NCBI GenBank assembly: GCA_023055425.1
Contig: JALGPY010000004.1
Location: forward strand, 18,437,718-18,501,717
DNA length: 64,000 nucleotides
Source: Linanthus parryae
Taxonomy: Eukaryota > Streptophyta > Magnoliopsida > Ericales > Polemoniaceae
Direction: 5' to 3'
The position numbers and the translations under genes are program-made. This document shows, in pieces, positions 46,873 through 58,683 of the stretch (positions are counted from its first letter, which is position 1; every line of letters starts with the position of its first letter). The notes beneath the pieces were generated by a model that saw only the letters and a program-made list of their open reading frames with translations, ran no database searches and was not told the DNA's origin.

Positions 46873-47420
46873 ATTATCTTAGAGTGCTATAATAAAATTA
46901 TGTAAGTGTTCAAGAAAGAAAGCCTGTCACTTCCCGCTCACGAATTTGTTCTTTCCTTTGCATAGACAATCAACGTAGATATATGATATATAGAATTTAT
47001 TTGAACATACTTAGAAGCCCATACGCACAGGAAGAACGTGAATTGTGGCACTCAATAAGATAGTAGACCACCAATACTTGATTATCCATATTCAATAGAA
47101 TATATATTATCCATAGAAAATTTTCCCATCATTAAAAATGTAACTAGAATGGAAGACCCAATATATCCATGAGAACTCCAAAATATAGGATTTGGCCTTT
47201 TTGAGAAGAAAGAATACTCATTGAGAGCGATACATCTTGAAGACAATAATAGGAGTGGTAATAATATTTATGATGTCTGACAATAAGAATATAAAATATT
47301 CTGATTGCCTGGAAGCAATTCGAATCTCGACATATAATACCATGTGTCATGTGTTCTTGGAGAAACAAAGAGGTACCACTATGTTCCCACTCTTTCTCCC
47401 CCAATTGACTTTTCCCCTTG
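46873..47420. other. AT-rich spacer
   Basis: No ORF with recognisable domains, no terminal repeats and no RNA gene found. Host spacer to the right of Copia-1. Confidence 0.5.
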
Positions 47421-47581
47421 TAGTTGAGTCACTTTGATCTAGTGATTTGGATAGAAAAACAATGTAACTTTTAGATAATTTTTCATGGTGTTGTTGAGTA
47501 ACTCTTATTCAACAACACCATAAAAAATATCAAAAAATTAATTCGTTTTACTATCCAAATCGCCGGGTCAAAGTGACCTAC
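47421..47581. mobile_element. Foldback MITE-like element
   Basis: Outer arms 47424-47460 (GTCACTTTGA...GATTTGGATAG) and 47545-47577 (CTATCCAAATCG...TCAAAGTGAC) are inverted copies. Inner arms ATTTTTCATGGTGTTGTTGAGTAA (47478) and its inverted copy (47505-47528) pair with two mismatches over 24 around a 3-base loop. The whole 160 bp can fold on itself and codes for nothing. The superfamily is not determined because no clear target duplication is visible. Confidence 0.7.
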
Positions 47582-48317
47582 TGAATAGTGATAAAATTCA
47601 AAAGAGGGAGAAATAGAAGGAACAATGTGGTATTAGTCAAATAACTGCCATTTAGTAAACACAATTTAATAATGCTAATTATCAGAAAATGAGATATAAC
47701 ATTAACTATGAAAATAAGTTACAAAAACTCGATCAATTTTATTTAAGCGTTTAAAATAAATAGTATGAAGACTAGAATTGTAATTGACATGCTTATTAGG
47801 ATCTCGTATTTCCCATACCATTTTATGAAAAATAATATTTTTATAAAACAAGATAAAAGAATAATTAAAATAAAATTATAAGATAAATGTTCCCATAACC
47901 CCATAAAATTTTAACATACCTTTCCGGCTCCCGACAAGAATGACTTAGTTAACAAAATATTTAGAACAAAAATATATTTGTTCCATATTATAGAAACTAT
48001 GGGAGATTATGTTACTTATTATACAATTACAAGCATGATGGGGTCATCAATACATAACCCCAGAAGACTACTAAACAATATTAACACATTTCCACCACAT
48101 GCAAGTTTTATCCATGAGGTAGAGAAACAATTGTACTATACGGGAGATAATTATTATCTAAGATAGTATGACCGACTTGATGAAGGAACAAATTTCTTAC
48201 AAAAGAAGTTTACTGAAAAAAAAAATCGTATAACATATTATATGAATAATGAGCATGATGTAAAAAGAAAACTCTTAACAGGTTCTTCATGAATTGACAT
48301 TAAAAATTAGAATGATA
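47582..48317. other. AT-rich spacer
   Basis: No supported gene. Small chance ORFs only. Its right end is the A of the Helitron target dinucleotide AT. Confidence 0.5.
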
Positions 48318-50178
48318 CTAGCTTTTAACCCGTGCGATGCACGGGAACATGACCTATGTGAAAGTTAGTTCATTAATAAGGTACAATTGTACGCTATTAC
48401 GTAATATGGAACAATCACACAATCCATGTTCATGTACTTATTTTTCTTATTTCTTTAAACAATATGAAGATATGTTGTGATAAAAAAATATAAATTACTT
48501 TTTTTAAACACTATAAACTCGCAAGTAATATACATAGAGCGAAAATTACAACTTTTAAATAGGGTAAATTGCTAGGGTAAATTACACTATAAACGTATAA
48601 TGTTATATCTAACATTTTTTGGAAAAAAAATATAACATGTGAAACTTATCATACAAATCTCAACCTCTATTTATCGTGCGATTTGTAATGAAAAAATTTA
48701 TGACACTTAAAAATTACTGAGAACACTGATTTACGAAGAGACAACTATGACATAAACCACTGATCCCTCGTGGATTCTTCGTCAAATAAAATAGTTTTTT
48801 AGGTGGGAATCAAATATATAAAAAAATGGTAACTATATGAGTTATAGAATTTATTTATTATATGTAACAGTAAAGACTAAAGAGTAACACAATATAGAAT
48901 AAAGCAAAAGAGCAAGGAAGGAGCACTCACCTCCATCTGCATTTTCCCCTTCAAAACGACCCTTCATTTTTTTTTTATGAAAAGGAAGCTTGTATTCAAT
49001 AAAGGCTATCACAGCCAAAGATACAAACAGAAGAAAACCTCAAAGAGAGGGAGAGAGTAGAACAACTCTTCTCGCACAATTATGAGCTAACATATTCAGC
49101 TATATTTTCACAAAAGAAAAAATATACTTATCGAAAGAACCTGCGATAGATCTGCAATCCTCAACTAAGGACCAGATAGAGCAAACTGCTGAAGATGTCT
49201 TGGAATTAAGAGCACCGATCATCATCTTCGAATCTGAATGAAAGATCACCCTTTTATAATGTAGGTTTCTGGCACACAACATTGCCTCCCTGATAGCCAA
49301 GCCTTCAAGAACCAAAGGATCATTAACAAAGTTCAAAACCTTTGAACACTGCGTCAACATTTCATCATCCATGCTCATTACTATAAAAGCAACACCACCT
49401 TGATTTGAGGCTGAATTATAAGAATATCAGAGAAGATTTTAATTTCCAAATCATTAACATGAATAGATGAAGATGAGACATAAGATTCAGTTGAGCACTT
49501 CCCTGATTCAAATCCAAGAATTCATAGAACTTGGCAATAGACTTGGTGAAAATCTACATGGGATTCCAGAGAATGTTATTAAAAATGAGATCATTTCTGT
49601 AACTCCAAAGCTACCAGCAACAATACCCAAAAATTCCTCTTATAATAACTCCTTCTTTAGAAGATTTTGCGAAATCATCAACTTCTGACCACCATTGAGA
49701 TAAACTTCTGGTTTATGTTCCAATTTATATTTGAACTATCTTAATCTATTAATAATTATTTAGGAAAATTCAAATTCATTTTGAAGAAGTATTAATAGTA
49801 AATCAATCATTTATATTTTTACAGGGTAATTTTTGAAGTATGTATTCCATTTTTAAGTACCCTAATTCAATTTTTACCTTTTTAAGCCATGTCCGTTATG
49901 TGTGTTTTGGAAGTCTCTTATTTTCATTTGTAATTCAATTGCAGTCAATCTATACAAATTCCAAACTATACATTTTCATATCAATCTAGTATGGAGATAA
50001 AGTTTCTCATTTCCATATGTATATACCCAGTTTGGAATTTTAAATATAACTTCGGCGCCAATTTTAAATTTCAAATTCATTTTTAATTTTCAACTTCATA
50101 TTAAATTCAACAATATTTAAAATGCAATGCCACGTGGCAATCTCTCATAGAAACTCATTCTCAAATAGTATATATAGA
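48318..50178 (-). mobile_element. Non-autonomous Helitron, about 1.86 kb
   Basis: On the minus strand the 3' end is a 7-bp hairpin (CCCGTGC-ATC-GCACGGG, 48329-48345), then TTAAAAG and CTAG (48318-48321), followed by host T. The 5' end is TCTATATATACTATTTGAG preceded by host A (50177-50180), followed by a GATTGCCACGTGGCA string. Terminal TC, hairpin, CTAG and AT insertion site are the Helitron rules. There is no Rep/helicase ORF. It contains a LINE-type RNase H piece. Confidence 0.75.
48966..49415 (-). pseudogene. LINE-type RNase H (RVT_3-like) 3' fragment inside the Helitron
   Basis: On the minus strand, 49378-49100 encodes LEGLAIREAMLCARNL, VIFHSDSKMMIGALNS and VCSIWSLVEDCRSIAGSF. These match the RNase H domain at the end of plant LINE/reverse-transcriptase-like proteins (E of REA, D of SDS). 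Further on, LAHNCARRV appears in another frame, then AATAAAGGC-like sense context and a poly-A run (48970-48980). So this is the 3' tail of a LINE or a related retrocopy. The N-terminal part is missing. Confidence 0.6.
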
Positions 50179-51109
50179 TAACATGCATCTTCTCATATTT
50201 AAGAGATCTACATTGTAGATTGTTAGTCTTCTGCAACAAAAAACACACGATAAGGATTAGTGTTATCAATTAAATTACTTAAGTAATTCATAAAATGATC
50301 AATTGGAGAAAACCGCAATGAGAGAGAATATCATAACGTTGGCCTTGGTATGAGAGGCATGTGATGGAGGACATTGTTCTACAGCTAGATCCTTCCCACG
50401 TGAGGGTGCTAGCGGTATGCTACAATGTAGGATTCAACCCACACTAGAGCCAGCTCCTACAAGCATCACGCCGGTTGTAGGACTTGTGAACCGTCACGAA
50501 CTGTAGTTTCCCAAAACATAAAAATCACAATACTCAAGTATATATATTATATATATCAAGTGAGAATTCGAACATATGAGTACTGTAAAACTCCCTCACA
50601 CTTTTACTATGTACTCTCCATCTCATGTTTTTTCTCCATCTCTCTTCACCACACATAAATAGCAATACAAAATCAAATACTAACTCGTAGTAAACACATG
50701 CAATTATGGCTATAATAAATACCGCCAACTAATACACATTTGTACTAAATATTTCATATTGAATACTCCAATAATGCTGGAGTTATAAATAGATAATAAC
50801 AACATCTTTATTATAAATATTAAAATTAAAATATTATTATAAGTTGTAATTAATGTTTTGGAATTTTCCCAAAATTCCCAACAGTAGCAAACCCCAATAA
50901 ATGTGAAGAACTCAAAAGCAAATTGCGCTTTCAAATTTGACTTCCTGAGATGCCCAAAATAAACACGACATAGAAGGTTGGTTGCAGTTGCAGTGATGAG
51001 TCATCTCCTGCATCCGTGGGACGGTGGGCGGTGGAACTCGGCTTTTTCAGTGTCCTATTCGAAAACATGTCCAAGGAGAAAGAAGTAAATTCGTCTAAAT
51101 TTTTCTCTT
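50179..51109 (+). promoter_or_regulatory. Upstream region of the copper amine oxidase gene
   Basis: No gene. It contains CACGTG within CCCACGTGAG (about 50397), TGAGTCA (about 50996) and an A/T-rich stretch. The Helitron end with a palindromic CCACGTGGCA (50130-50139) lies just outside. Any regulatory role is inference from motif matches. Confidence 0.4.
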
Positions 51110-51116
51110 TATAAAG
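51110..51116 (+). promoter_or_regulatory. TATA box of the amine oxidase gene
   Basis: TATAAAG lies 46 bases before the start codon and is preceded by a T/C run. Transcription would begin near 51140, leaving a very short leader. Confidence 0.65.
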
Positions 51117-51161
51117 GCCTACCTAACATTCGAGCTCAAGCAGTAGGCAATATTATTTATC

Positions 51162-51940
51162 ATGGCATTAAACTCGTCTGTATGGTGCTGTTTTCTCTGT
51201 TTATTGCTCATTGGTTCAGCTGAAGAGTCTCACTCTCACCCCTTAGATTCCCTATCTCCTCATGAAATCAAACAAGCTGTCACCATAATCAAAACCTCCA
51301 AGCTCTTCTCATCAAAATCTCTTACTTACCATTACCTATCCTTGAATGAGCCAAGCAAGGACAGTGTCTTGACTTGGCAATCCAACCCGAGTGAGAGAGC
51401 AACTCCGCCACGAGAAGCTTTTGTAATTGCTCGTGTGAACGAGCAAACATGGGAAATCATTGTGAGCTTGACGCATCATTTAATTATTTCTAGTCATGTG
51501 TATGCCGGTACTGGCTTTCCAACCCTAAACATAGAAGAACAAAGATTAGCCGCAACCTTTCCACTCAAATATAAGCCATTTCTAGATTCACTCGCGAAAA
51601 GAAACATAAATGCGAGTGATGTTGCCATCGGTTTTCTTACAGTAGGGTGGTTCGGTGATGAGTTGAAAGGAAGGAGGATGATCAAGGTTGTGGCGTACTA
51701 CAAAGGTGGTTCGGTTAATATATGGGTTCGACCCATTGACGGCATAACAATGTTGATTGATTTGGATAAGATGGAAATAGTTGAGTACACGGATAATGGA
51801 GTAATTACGCCGGTGCCAAAAGCTGAAGGAACAGAGTATCGAGCTTCAAAGATGAAGGAACCTTTTCAGTCTTCCGTCAAGCCCATCAATGTGGTTCAAC
51901 CACTTGGTACCAGCATCAATGTCAGTGGCCAAGTTATCAG
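51162..51940 (+). CDS. Amine oxidase exon 1 (signal peptide, N2 and N3 domains)
   Basis: Encodes residues 1-259 and two bases of codon 260. The start is the first ATG after the TATA box and opens a hydrophobic N-terminus ([10 protein letters not shown]). N2 begins at [15 protein letters not shown] and N3 near [14 protein letters not shown]. Sequons NAS (150) and NVS (253) are possible glycosylation sites. Donor is CAG/GTACCA. Confidence 0.95.
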
Positions 51941-54900
51941 GTACCATTTTATTAAAGCACTGCATTATTCTGCAATCACTTTGTCATCTGTGTATGAGTA
52001 TACACACACACACTTTCTGATTCTCAACTTTAGTGAAACCAATAAATTCTTTCCAATTTTAGGGGAAAATATATATTTTTTTAAATAATACTTTCATTTT
52101 TAATAATTTTAATTTTTTTAGTACCATAACTTTTTTGACCTTTTACAATAACAACATGTTAAGATATCTACATCGAGATATTTTAAATCAAATGATTATC
52201 AAGATGACAAAACATTTTCAATCCGTAATGAAAACCATCAAAAATCACATTTGAGGTGGTGCCACAACTTGAGCACACACTTTTGTACAATAACAAGGTT
52301 TCATGAGGTCTCGGTTCGAACCCCGCTATTATATGTACGTATTTCTAAAATAAATATCAAAATGGTGCATTGGAGCACGATGATAAGTAATATAGCAGTC
52401 AAGTATTCATTTTAAAATATTTAATTGTACTTGCTATATATATACATACATATATATATTTAATTTACATGTCTATGTGAATATATGTTCATGTTAGTAA
52501 TTCAGGGAATTTTGCGTATCACTAAATCTGTTTCATTAGTGTATCTTTCTATGTGACAACCTAAGAAAGAATAATCTATTCTTAGATGAATTATTCATAA
52601 ATAATTTTGATAGAAAGATGAAAGAATGTATTATCCAAGTGCATAGGTATGTGAAATGAGTAGCTTTATATATGTAAAGACTGATCTTGTAGAGCTTAAC
52701 CTAACTTGGAGTATAAGAAACTTAATATAGAAAAAAAAATACATCCTAACTAAACTAGGAAATGAAATAATCATAGTTAGTTAATTACTAGAATAATTCT
52801 AACTAACTCTGAAATGCAATATTAATATATTAAACGAATATCTCTGACACTCCTCTTCAAACTCATCGCCTCGACAATGAGTTTTTTTTACAAGGAAGCA
52901 TTATCATTGAATTAAACAAATGCTTCTTTCTATAAAAAAAAGGAATAAGAAAAAAGATAGGGGCATACAACCTAAGAAACTATATCACAATGTCTTCAAT
53001 AGGTCTATTAGGATATTTTCTTCCCAAGAAATTCGAATTTAATTCTCGTCAAATTTTGGATTGGACCGTTCTTGAGATTCAGCCTCGACAATCTCGATTG
53101 CTGGAAATTGTAGACTTTATACCTGACATGATTGAGTCCTTGTAATCAATTTCCTTCACCCTACCTCGTTAAATAGTTTCGTGATAACTTACTTTGTTAT
53201 TATAATCGACTCTTTGTCCATGCATATAACATATGTGCCAATAGTTTTATTATTCTTATTGTTCATTGAAAAGTTTACATGAAATGATTTTTGGTTGAAT
53301 TTTTTTTATTCAATTTAAATACATGGAAATTGATATGGAAATAATGTTTATCGATATACATTTCCTCAAACCTGTGAAACAGTACAATGCGAGGAAATCC
53401 CACACAAAAAATAATACACGTATAAATAAATTCGTTATTTGTAAGATTACTTATTTCAATTGGGTTTTTGTGATTTCCTACTTTTTTTTCTCTTCAAATA
53501 TGTCTCTTTTATCTTAACATGTGATTTTCTAGAGTCTGATGCGAAAATTGATAAAATAATAAGTAAGATTTTACCTAATTTCGCAAAAATGTTTTACACA
53601 ATGTTAGAAGAATATAATTTCCCACAACAAGATCCGCACAATTATATCATTACAAAAATGACTCTAACACTAGCATAACTAGAAAATTTAATAATAAGAT
53701 ATAATTAAAACGAATATCTCTAACAATTTAAATCCTCGAGTTTTTCCCAGTCCTTTAGCGAACTACAATCTGAATTTTAAGTTCTCTATGTTGCTCTAAA
53801 CTATTTTAAATGTGCAGTTGGGCAGATTGGAGTTTCCATGTAGGTTTCAATTCCCGGGTTGGACCTATCATTTCTCTTGCATCATTGTTTGATGTTAAGT
53901 ACGGGAAGAAGAGACTAATCATGTACAAAGGAATGGTCTCTGAGCTCTTCGTTCCATATATGAACCCTACAAGTGAATGGTACTACCGAGCATTCTTTGA
54001 CGCTGGCGAGTTTGGGTTCGGCCTGTCTACTGTTTCTCTCCAAAAGTCATTGGATTGTCCACCAAATGCAATATACTTTGATGGACACTATGCGAACAGA
54101 TATGGTGCCCCCACCACAATTTCCGACGCTGTATGCTTATTTGAAAAGTACGCAGGGGATATCGCATGGCGACACACCGAGTCTGAACTTGGAGAAGAGG
54201 TCTGAATACCTACTGTGTGAAAATTTTTATTACTTATTGATATTATGCAACATAAATCTGGTTATTTACAGGTAGTGGAAGTTAGACCGGAAGTGAGTCT
54301 AATTGTACGTTCAATTGCAACAATTGGCAACTACGACTACATCATTGATTGGGAGATGATGCGAAGCGGCTCCATCAAAGTTAGGGTTAGTGTCCTTCTA
54401 CGTCCTCTTATCCGAAAAATTCCATATCCTTGACAGACATAATTGATCGATGTTAGGAAGTCACACATCGCACATTCAAGCAGAAAAAAAATATGTTGTA
54501 CTACTCGCCTCCTTACTTATTAGTTTTTCAGGTGTACTTATGGATTCTTTACAATCTATGAACATAAGAACCTTCCCACATTACGGCCTCAAGTTAAACA
54601 AAATAAAATCTTGAATTATTTTAAAGTAGGGGCAAAATCAAACAAAATTCAGTTAATAATAGTCAATTGAGTTAATTTTTTTGTTGATAGAATTTCAATA
54701 TTTCACACTTTTTATAAGGATTTTACTGGGCAGTTTCAACATCAATTGTTGAGCAGAAAGCTCATTAGTTATACAAGAGGACTGAAAGTGACATAATCTT
54801 GATTCTTATCAAGAAAAGGTGAAAGTGAAACATTCTAATTGTGGATGGGTAAAAATTTACAAATATTTTGCTAGGGGGTTGTACGTGAAATATTTGTCAA

Positions 54901-56806
54901 TTTGCGACGGCCGCAACCACCTTCTGCTCCACCCACTTGATCCTTGTGAGGGGATAATATTTTTGAAAAACACCAAGTTGTGTATCTTAATTGACATAAA
55001 TAAAAACTGTAGATATTTATAGAACGGATATTACTCAAGAATTGTAATTATGTTAGCAAAACGACTATTTTGTATCAAAAATTCTTATAAAACACATTGA
55101 ATCATAGAGAAAGAGAAAATTTGAGGGAATGATTTCTGGAATTCATTGATGAAGAATGAAAAATTTGAAAAATATAGAAGTGGGAAAGTGAACTTAACTA
55201 CCCTAATCCAATTAGTTGAATGTAAAAGGAATACCAATCAACTGATGCCACATGTACCATTGACACACTTTATGCTGAATGTGTAATATGATAACAACAA
55301 AAAAAATTAGAAATATTACATATAACTACCCTTCAAGTCTGAGACACATTTTGACTTAATTACAATTTCCTACCCCTTAGTCTTCAAACATCATAACTAC
55401 ATTTTGATACTTTGGTTGCAATTCGACAATCGTTATTTGTAACTATCATTCATTTTAATGCAGGTTTCATTAAGTGGGATATTACAAGTCAGAGCCACGA
55501 CATACATCCACGTAAACCAGATTAAAGACGATGAGTACGGAACATTATTAGCAGAAAATACAATTGGAACATACCACGACCACTATCTCACATTCTATCT
55601 TGATCTTGACATTGACGGTCAAGACAATTCATTCTTGAAAAATAAGATTAAAGCAATGAAGACTGATGGTACCAACCCACGTAAAAGCTATTGGTCAGTT
55701 TTCAAAGAGACTGTGAAGACTGAAAAAGATGCGAGAATGAAAACTGGAGATCTGAGTGAATTGGTTATAGTTAACCCTTCAAAGACAACGAATGTGGGGA
55801 ACCCAGTTGGATATAAGCTAATTCCAGCAGCTTCTGTAAGTTCAGTGCTAGTGGATGATGATTATCCACAGATGCGAGCATCGTTTACAAAGTATCAAGT
55901 TTGGGTTACGCCATATAACAAATCTGAGCAGTGGGCTGGTGGTGTTTACACAGATCAAAGTCATGGGGATGACACGCTGTATGTTTGGAGTAACAGGTAA
56001 CTTCTTGAATTTTTAACGTTACGACACTTCTAAGCTTCACTTTTTGGTACATACAGTATCCTTCAATTTCTTATGTTTACGTTCTTAAATCAACACTCTG
56101 CAACCATTTACTTAATACTTGTTAAATAATTAGCACATATATCTCTTTCTTGGCAATAACATTGTGATTCACTTCCACTGCGATTTTCTCAAACTTGAGA
56201 TTTGAAGTATTAATGCTTCTTTTGATACGAATGATGGACATAATTTAAAATTTATAGTTTGGAACTAAGTGATTAATGATTAGAATGATCCCTGGACGTG
56301 TACGTACATTATCATGTGGTCTATGATTATTGCTTACTTGTTGACATTTAAAGAACCAGAATACAACCATATATCAGAGATTGAAATGAATTGGTGGTGT
56401 CAATCTTCTTCACTTTTTTACATGTTCAAACCTTACCTCCGAGCTTGGAACTAGGCTACAAGGAATCTCCCCATTAGACCTCAAATATTTGGACATGACA
56501 TTTTTGTGTGGAGATCATTAAGATACAGGAACATGAACAGAGTGAACAATGATAATATTTTTTTTCATCTGATGACTTGTATGACTCCTTGATTTGGCGA
56601 TTTGACTAACCTTCTAAATGGAAAATATTTATTAATGCAGAAACAGGAACATAGAGAACAAGGACATAGTGTTGTGGCATACATTAGGGGTTCATCATAT
56701 ACCCTCCCAAGAAGATTATCCAGTGATGCCACTTCTCAGTACTGGTTTTGAGCTTCGTCCCTGTAACTTCTTTGATCAGAATGCTATTCTCAAGATAAGG
56801 AATTGA
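51162..56806 (+). CDS. Copper amine oxidase (primary-amine oxidase), five exons
   Basis: Exons 51162-51940, 53818-54199, 54272-54385, 55464-55996 and 56641-56806 join in frame to 657 codons plus TGA; all introns are GT-AG. The enzyme oxidises primary amines (in plants mainly putrescine and related polyamines) to aldehyde, ammonia and hydrogen peroxide. Visible: signal peptide (1-20), N2 domain (about 25-110), N3 domain (about 120-225), catalytic base Asp321 in [10 protein letters not shown], cofactor tyrosine Tyr408 in IGNYDYI, copper ligands His463 and His465 in YHDHY, third ligand in GVHHIP (His621 or 622), and a Cys340-Cys366 pair likely forming a disulfide. The Asp-Tyr (87) and Tyr-His (55) spacings equal those I recall for pea amine oxidase. 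C-terminus KIRN is not a peroxisomal signal, so secretion to the apoplast is predicted. It looks intact and is the only clear host gene here. Confidence 0.96.
51941..53817 (+). other. Amine oxidase intron 1 (1,877 bp)
   Basis: Very AT-rich, with a TA-dinucleotide stretch near 52430-52460, a tRNA-like fragment near 52313 and no coding potential. Acceptor TTTTAAATGTGCAG. Confidence 0.85.
52262..52345 (+). repeat. Possible tRNA-derived SINE fragment
   Basis: GGTTCGAACCC (52313-52323) after GAGGTCTC is a good pol III B box in the setting usual for tRNA-derived SINEs. No clear A box is seen about 40 bases upstream, and there is no tail or duplication, so it may be a relic or chance. Confidence 0.3.
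53818..54199 (+). CDS. Amine oxidase exon 2 (catalytic aspartate)
   Basis: Encodes residues 260-387, from [16 protein letters not shown] to SELGEE. It holds [13 protein letters not shown] with catalytic Asp321, and both cysteines (340, 366). It ends on a codon boundary with donor GAG/GTCTGA. Confidence 0.95.
54272..54385 (+). CDS. Amine oxidase exon 3 (topaquinone tyrosine)
   Basis: 38 codons (residues 388-425), [12 protein letters not shown] to SIKVR. It contains N-Y-D-Y, where the first tyrosine (408) is the one converted to topaquinone in this family. Flanked by a 72-bp intron upstream and a 1,078-bp intron downstream (donor AGG/GTTAGT). Confidence 0.94.
54386..55463 (+). other. Amine oxidase intron 3 (1,078 bp)
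   Basis: AT-rich, no supported features. Acceptor TTTTAATGCAG directly before GTTTCATTAAG. Confidence 0.85.
55464..55996 (+). CDS. Amine oxidase exon 4 (copper-binding histidines)
   Basis: Encodes residues 426-602 and two bases of codon 603. It starts [32 protein letters not shown] holds two copper ligands (463, 465) and the acidic D-L-D-I-D cluster near the second metal site. It ends YVWSN with donor CAG/GTAACT. Confidence 0.95.
55997..56640 (+). other. Amine oxidase intron 4 (644 bp)
   Basis: No coding potential. Acceptor TTTATTAATGCAG. Confidence 0.85.
56641..56806 (+). CDS. Amine oxidase exon 5 (third copper ligand and C-terminus)
   Basis: Encodes the end of codon 603 to stop TGA at 56804. 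[19 protein letters not shown] supplies the third copper histidine. The tail [17 protein letters not shown] is the family's usual ending. Confidence 0.95.
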
Positions 56807-56959
56807 TGCAAGAAGATTCCATATCATCATATGGACGATGGGGAGTCAGAGAGCTTCTTTCTCAATCCTTCGTTGAGTATAGAGTTATATCTATTACCCA
56901 TTATCCCTAAACTGAATAACTGTCTCTTCTTTCTGTTGTACCTACAAAAGTTGTAATCA

Positions 56960-56965
56960 AATAAA
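56960..56965 (+). terminator. Polyadenylation signal of the amine oxidase gene
   Basis: AATAAA lies 154 bases after the stop codon, with T-rich sequence upstream. It is the only canonical hexamer in the first 200 bases of the 3' flank. Confidence 0.5.
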
Positions 56966-57529
56966 TGAGAACTTGAAGTATCACTTACATGTAGATCGGT
57001 GCGAGCAATGGGCACACACCAACTTTATGTAGAACATGGGGACACGGATGGCACACGGCCAAAATACATGTCGGACATGGAAGGTGGCGTGCTGGGTTAT
57101 TATTTACGTTCTCATAAGAGCATCGATCATTCCCTTGTGAAATCTTAAAAAATCGCCTGACTATCTGTATAAATAAAATTGAATAGATTCCCATAGAACG
57201 TACAAAAGAGAGGTAATGTAAGCCATTAACTCCGTCTGAAGAGGAGAACCAACGGCACAATGCTTTCAATAAGTAAGGGGACTTGGTTTATTGATATAGA
57301 TAGGTATGCTCCTATGCATCGGGGGAGAGTAAGAAACTGGTAGTTATGTTTTGCGCAATAAAATGATCTCTTGTGAGTGAGAAAACTTGAGAATAAGCGT
57401 GATGGGGAGCACTTTACGTTTGTGTGTGTGAAGCATTGCGCCTTTGGATGAATATTTACCGAGAGAACTAGCAATTCTTGAAACAGATCAAAGAACGTCG
57501 ACAAAATATCTCTGTCTACGAGGGTTTTC
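56966..57529. other. Intergenic spacer after the amine oxidase gene
   Basis: Several short overlapping ORFs on both strands, none with a recognisable domain. No repeats or RNA genes seen. Confidence 0.45.
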
Positions 57530-57955
57530 TCACCCTTTAAGGCTAAACGGCAAAATCAGCGCGGCCGCGAGGAATTTTGACGTTTATGCTATGCGGCAAG
57601 AAAAAACATCGCTGTTTATAACCTATGGTCGTATTTATGAATCAAATACTGCAAGAACCCTCGCCATTTATGTTATGAGATGTACAGCAAAACACGTATA
57701 TCTCGCAGCGTATGAAGTGCCTTATACGACAATAATACCTGTCGTGAATTCATGTCTCATTGCTGTTTTTAGTTTTCATCAAGCGCGGCGACATAAAGTT
57801 CTCGCTGTTTATCAGGTTAGGCTTTACGGAAAAAATGTAGCTATATTAACTTATTTTACAGTCGTATTTAATAAGACCCTTTTACGGCAATATATTTACC
57901 TCTTTGTCGTTTTTGTGTTAAATTAAAATGGCAAGACTGTTTTTTGCCGTACTTG
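57530..57955. repeat. Possible CACTA-type subterminal region
   Basis: Locally rich in short CG-containing motifs that recur in similar form: GCGGCAAGAAAAAACATCGCTGTTTAT (about 57592, quoted in two parts: GCGGCAAGAAAA and CATCGCTGTTTAT), GCGGCGACATAAAGTTCTCGCTGTTTAT (about 57783), CAAGAACCCTCGCCATTTAT (about 57651) and TTACGGAAAAAATGTAGC. Such arrays occur near the ends of CACTA elements. I could not find CACTA termini or a 3-bp duplication. A 160-codon frame (57444-57926) is probably a by-product. Confidence 0.3.
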
Positions 57956-58550
57956 AGCTTAACCCTGCAACCAGTGCAGTTCATAACTGGAGAAATCTAA
58001 ACTGTAGCCTTATTAGGCACAATCCAACACATGCAACAAATCAAACACATTTCAAATATACCTGCAACATTATTTTTTTTAGGCACAACCAACACATTAA
58101 AAAATTTCATCACATTTCAAAATACTTAAGTTAAATAAATACACAAAAAACATTTCAGAAACTATAAATATATATTTATCCACAAAACGACCGTTTAAAT
58201 CACAATTCACAAAACATTACATTGTAAAACTTTACCCCAAATTGACAGTTCAAGTATACCCAAAATATATACTCTACGACTTTTGAGCTAGCTATTTTGA
58301 AGTTGCAAAATAATACATGTTTCTGTAACTATACCTCTGTATCCCTAAGTGCGACAAAATTGCTTCGAATACGCGTGCTCCAACTTCACATTTACGCGGT
58401 GCGACAAAATGGTCGCGATAACGTGCACGTGCCATTGTCTGGATAAACTTAAACAAGATAAGAGTATACATCCATATTAGACCTTCTACATACAGCATCA
58501 GAAGAAGACACACAATCCAACTAAGCAGCATACCCTACTGTACACAGTTG
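57956..58550. other. Unclassified repeat-like stretch
   Basis: It contains pairs of short direct repeats: AGGCACAA-CCAACACAT (58015 and 58081), each followed by CACATTTCAAA-TA, and GTGCGACAAAAT (58351 and 58399). A 79-codon minus frame (58292-58531) has no family match I know. It may be part of the element next to it. Confidence 0.35.
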
Positions 58551-58683
58551 AGGTATTTTAAAATAGCAATTTCCAAACAAACCAAATAAATCAAGTTGAT
58601 TTCCAAGACGACAAATACACTAAACTTTAACAGTGATAAGATTGATTCTCAGATGTTGGTTAGGTTGCTAATATGAGGGAAAC
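58551..58683. repeat. Diverged direct repeat, left copy
   Basis: It aligns with 63868-64000: GATTCTCAGATGTTGGTTAGGTT near the right end, AAGTTGATTTCCAAGACGAC in the middle, and TTTCCAAACAAACC. About 75-80% similar by eye. The two copies lie on either side of the solo LTR at 58807. Confidence 0.7.

Noticed and set aside
51494..51685. Minus-strand ORF inside amine oxidase exon 1
   Set aside because: Shadow of the real exon.
52313..52323. tRNA gene
   Set aside because: Only a B box is present; no cloverleaf can be drawn and no A box is found.
57444..57926. 160-codon plus ORF as a host gene
   Set aside because: No domain, and it overlaps a motif-rich stretch that looks like transposon subterminal DNA. 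Kept only as a weak repeat feature.
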